Shown: positions 1-8,165 of the stretch, in pieces
How positions within the stretch are numbered: position 1 is the stretch's first letter
How the letters are laid out: each line of letters begins with the position of its first letter
Origin: Bradyrhizobium mercantei
Lineage (GTDB): Bacteria; Pseudomonadota; Alphaproteobacteria; Rhizobiales; Xanthobacteraceae
Assembly (NCBI RefSeq): GCF_001982635.1
Contig: NZ_MKFI01000008.1
Location: 362,035 to 426,034 of the forward strand
Direction: 5' to 3'
Length of the DNA stretch: 64,000 nucleotides
Notes under the pieces: model-generated
Database searches by the model: none
What the model was told of the DNA's origin: nothing
What the model saw: the letters and a program-made list of their open reading frames with translations, nothing else
Program-made: the position numbers and the translations under genes

Positions 1-357
1 GCGCGTCACCTCGGCGCGCGGCAGCTGGGCGGATTTCAGCGCGAATGCGATGTTCTCGCGGACCGTCAGCGGCGGATAGAGCGAGTAGCCCTCGAAGGCC
101 ATCGCGACCTTGCGCCGCGCCGGCGGCAGCTCGTGGATCCGCCGCCCGCCGAGCGCGATCGATCCGGCCGAGACGTCCTCGAAGCCTGCGATCATGCGCA
201 AGGTCGAGGTCTTGCCGCAGCCCGACGATCCCAGCAGCGCGACGATCTCACCCTTCTCGACCGCCATGTCGAGCGCGCGCACCGCATGTACCGGCGGCTT
301 GCCGCGGCTGCGGTAGACCTTGTCGATGCCTCGAAGCTCGAGCATGTCCATGACCAT
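1..357 (-). CDS. Sugar ABC transporter ATP-binding protein (partial, C-terminus outside window)
   Basis: N-terminal 119 residues of a MalK/UgpC-type ATPase that would power the importer encoded by the four genes upstream. The Walker A motif GSSGCGKT is visible near residue 45, and the Q-loop region reads MAFEGYSLYP, with Glu where most relatives have Gln. The start at 357 is preceded by AGGAG, which overlaps the stop of the upstream gene; ATG codons at 351 and 345 are alternatives. It lies 6 bp downstream of a second ATPase gene, so the importer probably uses a heterodimeric ATPase pair. The signature motif, Walker B and any regulatory domain lie outside the window. Confidence 0.9.
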   Translation of the reverse strand, partial: MVMDMLELRGIDKVYRSRGKPPVHAVRALDMAVEKGEIVALLGSSGCGKTSTLRMIAGFEDVSAGSIALGGRRIHELPPARRKVAMAFEGYSLYPPLTVRENIAFALKSAQLPRAEVTR

Positions 358-363
358 CCGCTC

Positions 364-1467
364 CTATGCCGCCTTGAGCCGGTGCGAGGACCCGATCCGC
401 AGGCCGGTCGCGCGATCGAACAGCATCGCCGCATCGCTCGCGAAGCGGATGAAAACACTGTCGTCGGCCGCACCTTGCGGTGCATCCGGCGGCAACGCCG
501 CGAGCCATTCCGTTCCGTCGGCGAGACGGAGCAGCAGCACGGCCTTCTCGTGCATCGGCGTGACCGCGAGGATCCGCGCCGGGATGGCATCGTCCGTAGC
601 CACGGCCGAGACCGCGAGATCCTCCGGCCGGACGCCCAGCCACCATTGACCGGCAGGTGTCGCGCCATCGGCCGCACCGAGCCGTATTCTGGCGCCGGCG
701 ACCTCAGCCGACAGCATGCCGTGCTCGGCGACTGGAGATACCTCGGCAAGGTTGATGGTCGGATCGCCGAACAGCCGCGCGATCGCAACCGACGCGGGCT
801 GCGCATAGATATCGGCTGGGGTTGCGACCTGGGCGAGCCGGCCGTCGATCAAGACCGCGATGCGGTCGGCGATCGCCATCGCCTCGCGATAGTCCTGGGT
901 CACATAGAGCACGGCGGCGGTTCCGCGTCGCAGCAGGTTCGGCAGTTCGAGCCGCATCTCGTAGCGCAGCTTGGCATCGACATTGCGCAGGGGATCGTCG
1001 AGCAGCAGCACGTCCGGATTGCCGATCAGCGCCCGCGCCAGCGCGGTGCGCTGCTTCTGTCCGTTCGACAGCTCGCGCGGGGTGTGGCCGAGCACGTGCT
1101 CGATCTTGAGCAGCTTGCTGATCGCGGCAACCCGGCCCGCGACATCGCTGCTGCCGCCCTTGGCGCGCAGGCCGCTTGCGATGTTGTCGCGGGCGGTCAT
1201 GTGCGGAAACAGGGCAAAGTTCTGGAACGCCATGCCGATGCCGCGCCGCTCGGGCGGAGCACCGACCACCGAGCGGCCGCCGACGGTGATGTCACCGTCG
1301 TCGGGTTCGAACATGCCCGCGATCATGCGCAGCAGCACGGTCTTGCCGCTGCCGGACGGTCCGAACACCGCCACGATCTCGCCGGGCTCGACCGCCAGCG
1401 ACAATCCGTCGGCGGGCCGTGCCGCGCCGAATGCCTTGCTCACCGAATTGATCTCGAGACGCGCCAT
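364..1467 (-). CDS. Sugar ABC transporter ATP-binding protein
   Basis: A 367-residue ATPase of the MalK/UgpC type that hydrolyses ATP to drive carbohydrate import. Visible motifs are Walker A GPSGSGKT (about residues 37-44), signature LSNGQKQR (about 133) and Walker B VLLLDDP. A C-terminal TOBE/MalK-like regulatory region follows from about residue 235. The length is normal for the family. It sits 4 bp after the permease gene and 6 bp before a second ATPase gene, in one leftward operon. The Walker B ends in Asp-Asp where Asp-Glu is usual, so the catalytic glutamate appears replaced; the neighbouring ATPase may supply the active site. Which sugar is carried cannot be read from this protein. 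Confidence 0.93.
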   Translation of the reverse strand: MARLEINSVSKAFGAARPADGLSLAVEPGEIVAVFGPSGSGKTVLLRMIAGMFEPDDGDITVGGRSVVGAPPERRGIGMAFQNFALFPHMTARDNIASGLRAKGGSSDVAGRVAAISKLLKIEHVLGHTPRELSNGQKQRTALARALIGNPDVLLLDDPLRNVDAKLRYEMRLELPNLLRRGTAAVLYVTQDYREAMAIADRIAVLIDGRLAQVATPADIYAQPASVAIARLFGDPTINLAEVSPVAEHGMLSAEVAGARIRLGAADGATPAGQWWLGVRPEDLAVSAVATDDAIPARILAVTPMHEKAVLLLRLADGTEWLAALPPDAPQGAADDSVFIRFASDAAMLFDRATGLRIGSSHRLKAA

Positions 1468-1471
1468 CGGA

Positions 1472-2329
1472 TCAGCCTTTCACCGCGCCGAGCGACAGAC
1501 CCTCGACCAGGTAGCGCTGCGCATAGAGCGCGAGCAACAGGGTCGGCGTCACCGACAGCACGATCGCCGCCGCGATCTGGCCGTACTGGATTCCCGATGC
1601 GGTGACGAAGGCGAGCGCGCCGACCGTCACCGGCTGCTTGTCGGCCGACGCCAGGATCAGGGCGAAGACGAAATTGTTCCAGCAGAAGATGAACGACAGC
1701 AGCCCCGCCGCGGCGATGCCGGGTCCTGCCAGCGGCACCGCGATCCGGGTGAAGGCCTCGCGCCAGGAATGTCCGGCCAGCCGATAGGCGTGCTCGATAT
1801 CGGGGCTGATATCCTCGAAATAGCCGCGCACGATCCACAGGATCAACGGCAGCGCGATCAGCTGATAGACCCAGACGATACCGAAGTAAGTGTCGTTGAG
1901 CCCGAGCTCCTGGTAGTACAGCGACAGCGGCAGCAGCACGAGCAGCGGCGGCGCGAAGCGGAACGACAATAGCGTAAAGGCAATCGTCTCGCCGAGGCGG
2001 AACTTGAAGCGTGCAAAGGCATAGGCCGCCGGCACGCCGAGCAGCAGCGCCAGCAGCACCGCCGCGCTCGACAGTACGACGCTGTTGAACAGATTGCGCA
2101 TGAAGGAGATCTGCAGATTGCCGGCCGCGGTGCGCAGCTGGCCGGAGATCAGCGCCTCGTAGTTCGCAAGCGTCGGCTCGAACAGGATCCGCGGCGGAAT
2201 CCGCAAGATCTGCTCGTTGGTCTGGAACGACATCAGGAAGATCCAGACGATCGGAAACATGAAGAAGATCAGGATCAGCGTCAGCGCTACACCGCGGAAG
2301 ATGCGACCGGCAAGGCTGGAATGTTCCAT
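1472..2329 (-). CDS. Carbohydrate ABC transporter permease (MalG-like)
   Basis: A 285-residue inner-membrane subunit of a sugar importer. The N-terminal segment (LTLILIFFMFPIVWIFLMS) and five further hydrophobic stretches fit the six-helix MalG type. The ATPase-contact loop is near EHAYRLAGHSWREAFTRI (EAA-like). The reading frame stays open upstream of 2329, but the ATG at 2329 begins a typical MalG N-terminus and lies 14 bp from the preceding permease gene, so the longer version is rejected. It pairs with the MalF-like permease just upstream. Confidence 0.93.
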   Translation of the reverse strand: MEHSSLAGRIFRGVALTLILIFFMFPIVWIFLMSFQTNEQILRIPPRILFEPTLANYEALISGQLRTAAGNLQISFMRNLFNSVVLSSAAVLLALLLGVPAAYAFARFKFRLGETIAFTLLSFRFAPPLLVLLPLSLYYQELGLNDTYFGIVWVYQLIALPLILWIVRGYFEDISPDIEHAYRLAGHSWREAFTRIAVPLAGPGIAAAGLLSFIFCWNNFVFALILASADKQPVTVGALAFVTASGIQYGQIAAAIVLSVTPTLLLALYAQRYLVEGLSLGAVKG

Positions 2330-2343
2330 CGCGCCTCTCCCCG

Positions 2344-3279
2344 TCACGCGTGGCCGTGCGCACGCGCGCGCAACCGCAGCCAGTTCTTGATGAAGATGTT
2401 CGACAGGATGTTGGTGATCAGCCATAGGATCATCAGCAGCGCCGCCGACCTGCCGACATTGGTGTACTGGAAGAACTCCAGATAGGCCTGCACCTGGAAC
2501 ACCATCAGCCGGTCGCCCGGCCCGCCCTGCGTCATCGCATAGATGATGTCGAACTGCTGGATCGAATCGAGCAGCCGGAACAGCGAGGCCGTGATGATGT
2601 AGGGCGCCAGCATCGGCAGCGTGATCCGGAAGAACACGAAGCTCGCCGGCACGCCGTCGAGCGCCGCGGCCTCGAACGGCTGCCGCGGCAGCGAGCGCAG
2701 GCCTGCCAGCAGCAGGATCATGATGAAGGGCGTGTAGACCCAGACGTCGACCAGCACGACCGTGAACAGCGCGCTCGACGGATCGGAGGCCCATTTGAAA
2801 TCGGTGACGCCGAACAGGCCTATGAAATAGGACAAGATGCCGAAGCTCGGATTGGTCATCAGCTTCCACATCAGCGCGGCGATCGCCGGTGCCGTCATCA
2901 GCGGCAGCAGCAGCATGATCGACACCGCATTGTGGAAGCGGGTCGGCCGGCGCAGCAGGAGCGCGATGCCGAGGCCGAGCAAGAGCTCGAGCACGACCGT
3001 CAGCGCAGTATAGGTGATCGAGATCCGGAACGTATTCCAGAACGCCGGATCAGTCAGGAAGTCGATGTAATTGCCCGCGCCGATGAAGCCGCGCAGATAG
3101 GGCAGGTTCAGCCGGTAGCGCTGCAGCGAGTAAACCGCCGCGGTCACGAACGGAACCAGGATCGCCACGCAGACGAGCAGCGCCGGCAGGCTGAGCAGAT
3201 AGGGCAAGAGGCGCACGCGCGGCCTTGGTTTGGCCGGCGCTGCCTGCGCGTTCGTCTGGAGAAGTTGGACCATGCTCAT
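2344..3279 (-). CDS. Carbohydrate ABC transporter permease (MalF-like)
   Basis: A 311-residue membrane permease of the MalF/UgpA class, with a first transmembrane segment at about residues 22-44 and an EAA-type loop around PFEAAALDGVPASFVFFRI. It forms the translocation pore with the downstream MalG-like subunit. Two starts are possible (ATG at 3279 or 3273); longer in-frame starts exist but add an unlikely proline/arginine-rich leader. The gene is separated from the binding-protein gene by 111 bp that fold into two hairpins. Confidence 0.92.
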   Translation of the reverse strand: MSMVQLLQTNAQAAPAKPRPRVRLLPYLLSLPALLVCVAILVPFVTAAVYSLQRYRLNLPYLRGFIGAGNYIDFLTDPAFWNTFRISITYTALTVVLELLLGLGIALLLRRPTRFHNAVSIMLLLPLMTAPAIAALMWKLMTNPSFGILSYFIGLFGVTDFKWASDPSSALFTVVLVDVWVYTPFIMILLLAGLRSLPRQPFEAAALDGVPASFVFFRITLPMLAPYIITASLFRLLDSIQQFDIIYAMTQGGPGDRLMVFQVQAYLEFFQYTNVGRSAALLMILWLITNILSNIFIKNWLRLRARAHGHA

Positions 3280-3311
3280 GATGATAAGAGATCGCGTTGG
3301 GCTGGCAAACG

Positions 3312-3348
3312 CCGCCGGCTCGGACGGGACAAGGATCCGAGCCGGCGG
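3312..3348. terminator. Intercistronic stem-loop, 13-bp perfect stem
   Basis: The arms at 3312-3324 and 3336-3348 are exact reverse complements around an 11-nt loop. It lies between the binding-protein gene and the MalF-like permease gene. There is no T-tract, so a role in partial termination or protection of the binding-protein mRNA is more likely than full termination. That role is inference. Confidence 0.7.
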
Positions 3349-3352
3349 ATGG

Positions 3353-3380
3353 GTGCGGTGCGGGGGATCATGCACCGCAC
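3353..3380. terminator. Second intercistronic stem-loop, 9-bp stem
   Basis: The arms GTGCGGTGC (3353-3361) and GCACCGCAC (3372-3380) pair perfectly around a 10-nt loop. It ends 11 bp after the stop codon of the binding-protein gene, in tandem with the hairpin at 3312-3348. Confidence 0.65.
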
Positions 3381-3390
3381 AGTTGGTCCG

Positions 3391-4830
3391 TCAGCCGAGA
3401 CCGGCCTGCTTGAGCTGGCGGTTGATGCTGTCGGCGAGCTTGTCGAGCCCCTCGTCGACGCTGACCTCCTTGGCCACCATCTTCTGCAGCGAGGCGGCCC
3501 ATTCGGTGGTCAGGTCGAAGAACAGCGGCTGCGCCGTGAAGTAGATCTTGGCGCCGGGCGACGACATGTCGTGCTGCTCGAGATAGCCGGGATATGACTT
3601 CGCGATGCGGTCGCGGAACTCGCTGTCCTTCCACACCGATGCGCGCACCGGATTGACGAAGTCCATCTTGCGCGCGCCGAACAGGTCGTGCTCGACCGAC
3701 GCCGCCCACTGCATGAACAGCCAGGCTGCGTCCTTCTGCTTGGAGAAGCTCGACATCGCGAGCGACCAGATCCAGACGTTCGGGGTCGGCGCCTTGGCGG
3801 CCGGATTGGCGGCGAACGGCGCGTAGCCGAGATGCCCCTTCTCCTTGTTGTCGCCGCCGTTCATGAAATAGCCGAGGATGTCGGCGTCGAAGATCATGCC
3901 CGAGGCGCCGGCGCCGAGATCGGTGCCGACCTGGTACCAGGTGTAGGTCGACCAGTTCTTCGGGCCCGAGGCCTGGATCATCTTGACCCATTTGTCGTGG
4001 AATTCCTTCGAAGCCTTGGTGTTCATGGCGGCCTTCAGCTTGCCGCCCTCCATCACGAAATCCTTCTGGCCGAAGTTCGAATAGGCCGACAGGAAGCCGG
4101 GATGGATGGTCGCCCAGGAGCGCGAGCCGCGCACGCCGACGCCGTAGGGACCGCCGGCGTCCTTGGTGATCTTGGCCGCGACCTCGAGCATCTCGTCGAG
4201 GTTTTTCGGCGGCTTGACGCCGACCTTGTCGAAGACGTTACGGTTGTAGGTGATGTTGTTGAGCTCATAGCCCCACGGGATGCACCACTGCTTGGCCTTG
4301 CCCGAGCCGAGCTCGGAGCCGGCGACGCCGTCCCACGCGGTGGAGGCGCGCAAGCCAGGCAGCACGTCGTCCCAGGCGAAGGCCGGGTTGGTCTTGGCGG
4401 GATCCTTGATGTAGGTGTTGAGGTCCTCGATCCAGCCCGCCGGACCATAGGTCCAGGTCATGTAGGCGCCGGTCATGAAGGCGTCGTACTGGTCCGACTT
4501 CGACGACAGCGCCGCCGTCACCTTGTCGAAATAGACGTCCTCCGGGAAGATGTCGTAGGTGACGTTCATGCCGGTCAACGACTTGAACGCCTCGATGTCG
4601 CCGATCATCGCGTCGACATAGGGGTGCTTGTTCAGCAGCAGCTTGACGCTCTTGCCGCTCTGAGCCTTCCAGTTGAAGTCCGCGGCCATCGCTTTCGACA
4701 GCGAGGAGGCGAAGGCGGCATTTGCGGCGATGCCCGCAATGCCGAGCTTGGCGGCGCCGTCGAGGAGATCGCGGCGGCTGATGCGTTTGGCAGCGTAGGA
4801 GTCGAACAGATTCTTCTCGCGATCGAACAT
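3391..4830 (-). CDS. Extracellular sugar-binding protein, Tat-exported
   Basis: A 479-residue family 1 solute-binding protein that should capture the sugar in the periplasm and deliver it to the permeases downstream. The N-terminus carries the twin-arginine motif SRRDLLD near residues 18-24, followed by a short hydrophobic stretch ending around SLSKAMAADF, which suggests folded export by Tat. The mature region starts with NWKAQSGKSVKLLLNKHPYV, typical of MalE/UgpB-like proteins. At 479 residues it is longer than MalE (about 396). It follows the SorC-type regulator gene by 28 bp and precedes two hairpins. The ligand is unknown; the neighbouring kinase and aldolase suggest a pentose, polyol or deoxy sugar. 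Confidence 0.92.
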   Translation of the reverse strand: MFDREKNLFDSYAAKRISRRDLLDGAAKLGIAGIAANAAFASSLSKAMAADFNWKAQSGKSVKLLLNKHPYVDAMIGDIEAFKSLTGMNVTYDIFPEDVYFDKVTAALSSKSDQYDAFMTGAYMTWTYGPAGWIEDLNTYIKDPAKTNPAFAWDDVLPGLRASTAWDGVAGSELGSGKAKQWCIPWGYELNNITYNRNVFDKVGVKPPKNLDEMLEVAAKITKDAGGPYGVGVRGSRSWATIHPGFLSAYSNFGQKDFVMEGGKLKAAMNTKASKEFHDKWVKMIQASGPKNWSTYTWYQVGTDLGAGASGMIFDADILGYFMNGGDNKEKGHLGYAPFAANPAAKAPTPNVWIWSLAMSSFSKQKDAAWLFMQWAASVEHDLFGARKMDFVNPVRASVWKDSEFRDRIAKSYPGYLEQHDMSSPGAKIYFTAQPLFFDLTTEWAASLQKMVAKEVSVDEGLDKLADSINRQLKQAGLG

Positions 4831-4858
4831 GTATTTCCTCTCCTTGTTGACGCTTGTT

Positions 4859-5875
4859 TTATGTGTCCTTCCGGGTCTTGCTTCTTGTCTTGCCGGATGT
4901 GGTCTCCGGCTTGTCGGTGGCGAGCGCCTTTGCGGTCGCTTCGTCGATGATGAGGCCGTGCAACACGCCGCTGCGCAGTACGCCGCGCAGCGCGGTCACC
5001 TTGGCCGGGCCGCCGGCAATGGCGACAATGCGATGCTTCCTGAGATCGGCCATGCTCATGGAGGTGGCGCGGGCCGAGAGATCGGTGTCGAGCACGGCTC
5101 CGTCGGCGCTGAAGAAATGCCCGAGCAGGTCGGCGCAGGCGCCGACGCGCTTCAGCTCGACGACCTCGTCAGGCTTGATCATGCCGCTCGACACCAGAAA
5201 GCCGTCGCGGCTGACCTGGCCGATGCCGACGAACAGCAGCGAGGCCTTGCGTGCCAGCGCGAACACGTCGGCAATGCCGAATTGCTGCATCAGCACGGCG
5301 CGGTCGGCGACCGAATTGGCGAACACCGGCACCGGCAACAGATAGGCCTCCGCGCCGGTGCGCTCGGCAAGCTTGTGAATCACGTCAAACGGGTTGGCGG
5401 CGAATTTCCGCGTCAGCCCGCCGAGCAGCGACACGAATTGCGCCTCGCGCGCCGGCGTCTGCGGCATCTGCTCGACGACGGCGGCGAGCGTGCGGCCGTG
5501 ACCGACGCCGATCACCTTGTCCTGGCCGCGCTCGAGGATCTGGCGCAGGAAGCTCGCGCCTTCCAGCGCCAGCGCCTTCAGCGGCCAATCGCCCTCGCCG
5601 AGATCGGGCGCGACGCGGCAGAACGAGAGGCCGAAGCGCTGCGCGAGCTCGTTCTCCAGCGCGACACATTCGGCGACCGGTCCCTCGACGAACACGCGGA
5701 TCATGCCCTCGCGGCTGGCGCGCGCGATCAGGCGATGGGCCTTGGTGCTCTGGATGTTGAGGCGGTCGGCGACCTCCGACTGCGTGAGCCCGGCCGCGAA
5801 ATACAGCCATGCCGCGCGCGTCGCGAGCGACGCCTCGCCGTCGATCACCGGCAGCCTGTCGTGCGGGGGTGCCAT
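4859..5875 (-). CDS. SorC/DeoR-type sugar-responsive transcriptional regulator
   Basis: A 338-residue regulator with an N-terminal helix-turn-helix (about residues 28-58, GLTQSEVADRLNIQSTKAHR) and a C-terminal sugar-phosphate-binding domain of the SorC type, recognisable by the GVGHGRT and FVGIGQVSRDGF segments. It is the first gene of the leftward ABC operon and diverges from the kinase operon across 133 bp, so it probably controls both and responds to a phosphorylated sugar made by the adjacent kinase. The domain order and length (SorC family about 315-340) fit. Confidence 0.9.
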   Translation of the reverse strand: MAPPHDRLPVIDGEASLATRAAWLYFAAGLTQSEVADRLNIQSTKAHRLIARASREGMIRVFVEGPVAECVALENELAQRFGLSFCRVAPDLGEGDWPLKALALEGASFLRQILERGQDKVIGVGHGRTLAAVVEQMPQTPAREAQFVSLLGGLTRKFAANPFDVIHKLAERTGAEAYLLPVPVFANSVADRAVLMQQFGIADVFALARKASLLFVGIGQVSRDGFLVSSGMIKPDEVVELKRVGACADLLGHFFSADGAVLDTDLSARATSMSMADLRKHRIVAIAGGPAKVTALRGVLRSGVLHGLIIDEATAKALATDKPETTSGKTRSKTRKDT

Positions 5876-6008
5876 GTCCGGAAAAGTCCGCTTGCAAATT
5901 TCTTCACGTCCTGCAAAAAATTGCAGAGGCCGGACGGGGCGTCAATCCCCCAAACGTGCTGCAGCGCAACCAACGTCGAAGCGCGGGCACAGAGAGCGGT
6001 GAAGTCGG
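5876..6008. promoter_or_regulatory. Divergent promoter region with candidate SorC operator
   Basis: 133 bp between the regulator gene (left) and the kinase gene (right). It contains the dyad CTGCAAAAAATTGCAG (5911-5926) and another TTGCAA half at 5892-5897. It is visibly AT-richer than the flanking genes, as expected for a promoter and operator. No clear -35/-10 pair can be assigned. Confidence 0.5.
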
Positions 6009-7289
6009 ATGGGAGGTTTGTATCTCGGCATCGATGTCGGAACCGGTGGAGTCCGCGCCTGTGCAATCGATCCGCAGGCCGGCATCCGCGGCTTCGCGTC
6101 CGTCGCACTGCCTGCGCCGCGCGTCAACGGCAACGCCATCGACCAAACGCCTGAGATCTGGTGGCAGGCCACGGTCGCTGCGATCGGCAAGCTCGGCGAC
6201 ACCGTCGATCTTGGCGACGTCACGCGCATCGTCGTCGACGGCACGTCGGGCACGCTGTTGCTGGTCGATGCGGCCGGCCGCCCCTGCTCGCCGGGGCTGA
6301 TGTACAATGATGCACGCGCGACGCATGAGGCGACGCGCGTAGCGGCGGTCGCACCGCGCGAGAGCGGCGCGCATGGTGCGAGCAGCGCGCTCGCCAAGCT
6401 GCTCTATCTGCAGAACGATGGCTATATCGGCGATCCGCGCCACGCCGTGCACCAGGCCGACTGGATCGCGGGCCGGCTCGCCAACCATCACGGCATCAGC
6501 GACGAGAACAACGCGCTGAAGCTCGGCTACGACCCGGTCGCGCGCGCCTGGCCGTCCTGGCTGGATCGGCTCGACGTGCGCGATGATCTGCTTCCCGAGG
6601 TGCTGATGCCGGGAACGCCATTTTCCGAGATCGATCCGCAGATCGCGCGCTCGCTCGGACTGCCCGCCACAGCGCACATCGCGGCCGGCACCACCGACGG
6701 CGTGGCGGCCTTCATCGCGACCCGGGCCGACCAGCCGGGCGACGCCGTCACCTCGCTCGGCACCACGCTGGTAGTGAAGCAGCTTTCGACCCAGCCGATC
6801 TTCGCCGCGGATCAAGGCGTCTATTCGCACCGGCTTGGCGAGCGCTGGCTGGCCGGCGGCGCCTCGAACTCCGGCGGCGCGGCGCTGCTGCTGCATTTCA
6901 CCGCCGACGAGATGGAGCGGCTGACGCCGCAGGTGACACCGGAGCAGCCGACCGGGCTCGACTACTACCCGCTGCCAAAACCCGGTGAACGCTTCCCGAT
7001 CGCCGATCCCGAGCTCGCCGCGCGGATCACGCCGCGCCCGGCGGAAGATTGCCGCTTCTTCCAGGGCCTGCTCGAAGGCATCGCCTCGGTCGAAGCCCTC
7101 GCATACCGCCAGCTGGCACGGCTCGGCGCGCCGCGCCTGCGCCGCGTCATCGGCATCGGCGGCGGCGCGAAGAACGACGCATGGACCAGGATCCGGCACC
7201 GCGTGCTCGGCGTCCCCGTCTCGGTCGCCGAGCAGACCGAAGCAAGCTACGGCGCCGCGCTGCTCGCGCTGAACGGAGGTCCGCCATGA
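6009..7289 (+). CDS. FGGY-family carbohydrate kinase (D-ribulokinase-like)
   Basis: A 426-residue sugar kinase that transfers phosphate from ATP to a ketose or polyol. It has the N-terminal phosphate loop LGIDVGTGGVRACAID, the VVDGTSGT segment, the central TTDGVAAF region, and the C-terminal adenosine motif GIGGGAKNDAW. FGGY kinases are usually about 480-520 residues; this short form recalls the cyanobacterial and plant D-ribulokinase-like subgroup (inference from length and motifs). Its stop overlaps the start of the next gene by 4 bp, and the aldolase follows, so phosphorylation followed by aldol cleavage is the likely route. The exact substrate is not determinable here. Confidence 0.9.
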   Translation: MGGLYLGIDVGTGGVRACAIDPQAGIRGFASVALPAPRVNGNAIDQTPEIWWQATVAAIGKLGDTVDLGDVTRIVVDGTSGTLLLVDAAGRPCSPGLMYNDARATHEATRVAAVAPRESGAHGASSALAKLLYLQNDGYIGDPRHAVHQADWIAGRLANHHGISDENNALKLGYDPVARAWPSWLDRLDVRDDLLPEVLMPGTPFSEIDPQIARSLGLPATAHIAAGTTDGVAAFIATRADQPGDAVTSLGTTLVVKQLSTQPIFAADQGVYSHRLGERWLAGGASNSGGAALLLHFTADEMERLTPQVTPEQPTGLDYYPLPKPGERFPIADPELAARITPRPAEDCRFFQGLLEGIASVEALAYRQLARLGAPRLRRVIGIGGGAKNDAWTRIRHRVLGVPVSVAEQTEASYGAALLALNGGPP

Positions 7290-8155
7290 AGGCCGATGCG
7301 ACCGCGATCGCCGGCCTTCACACCATCGCCGACCGCTTCGACCATGTGCTGCTCGACCAATGGGGCACGCTGCACGAGGGCATGGCGGTGTTTCCCGCGG
7401 CGCTGGAATGCGTGGCGCGGCTGCGCGAGGCCGGCAAGCGCATCCTGATCCTGTCCAATTCCGGCAAGCGCGCCGGCAGCAACCGGCGGCGCCTTGCCGC
7501 GCTCGGGCTGCCACCGGAGGCCTATGACGGCGTGCTGTCCTCGGGCGAGGTCACCTGGCGCGGCCTGCATGCACGCGAGCAGGCGCCCTTTGCCGAGCTC
7601 GGACGCGCCTGTTTCCTGATCTCGCGCGACGCCGACCGCTCGATCGTCGACGGCACCGACCTCGTGGTGGTGTCCAACATACGCGAGGCCGATTTCATCC
7701 TGCTCGGCGGGCTCGACGACGATGCGGCGGAGCCCGAGCATTGGCGTGTGCAACTGACGGCGGCCGCCGCACGGCACCTGCCGATGCTGTGCGCCAATCC
7801 GGATCTCGTGATGTTCGGCGTCGCAGGGCTGATCCCCGCGCCTGGCGCGCTCGCCGCGTTCTATCAATCGCTCGGCGGCACCGTGCTGTTCGTCGGCAAG
7901 CCGTATCCGCCGATGTTTGCCGCCGCGCGCGATCAATTGGGACATCCGCCACCGGAGCGGATCCTCGTCATCGGCGATTCCATCGATCACGATATCGCCG
8001 GCGGACGCAGTGCCGGCATGCTGACCCTGCTGATCGGCTCCGGCGCGCACCGCGCGACGCTTGCGCAGGCGAGCGATTTGCCGCGGGCGATCAAGACCGC
8101 GGCCGGCGCAGCGGCACGGATGCCGCACTGGACGATGGACCATCTGACCTGGTGA
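7286..8155 (+). CDS. HAD-IIA superfamily protein (TIGR01459-like)
   Basis: A 289-residue HAD protein. Motif I reads LLDQWGTLHEG: the nucleophile Asp24 is present, but the second aspartate of a classical phosphatase (DxD) is Trp26. Motif II is ILSNSGKRAG, and the C-terminal HAD motif is GKPYPPMFAAA...VIGDSIDHDIAGG. This matches the HAD-IIA branch often placed beside sugar genes. The start overlaps the kinase stop by 4 bp (ATGA), indicating translational coupling. It could remove phosphate from a sugar phosphate or act on a damaged metabolite; without the second Asp its activity is uncertain. Confidence 0.85.
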   Translation: MKADATAIAGLHTIADRFDHVLLDQWGTLHEGMAVFPAALECVARLREAGKRILILSNSGKRAGSNRRRLAALGLPPEAYDGVLSSGEVTWRGLHAREQAPFAELGRACFLISRDADRSIVDGTDLVVVSNIREADFILLGGLDDDAAEPEHWRVQLTAAAARHLPMLCANPDLVMFGVAGLIPAPGALAAFYQSLGGTVLFVGKPYPPMFAAARDQLGHPPPERILVIGDSIDHDIAGGRSAGMLTLLIGSGAHRATLAQASDLPRAIKTAAGAAARMPHWTMDHLTW

Positions 8156-8165
8156 GAACAGCGCG

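Noticed and set aside
133..1605. Long plus-strand open frame over the sugar ABC genes
   Set aside because: It is Arg/His/Asp-rich with no motif, and lies antisense to ATPase genes with full Walker motifs.
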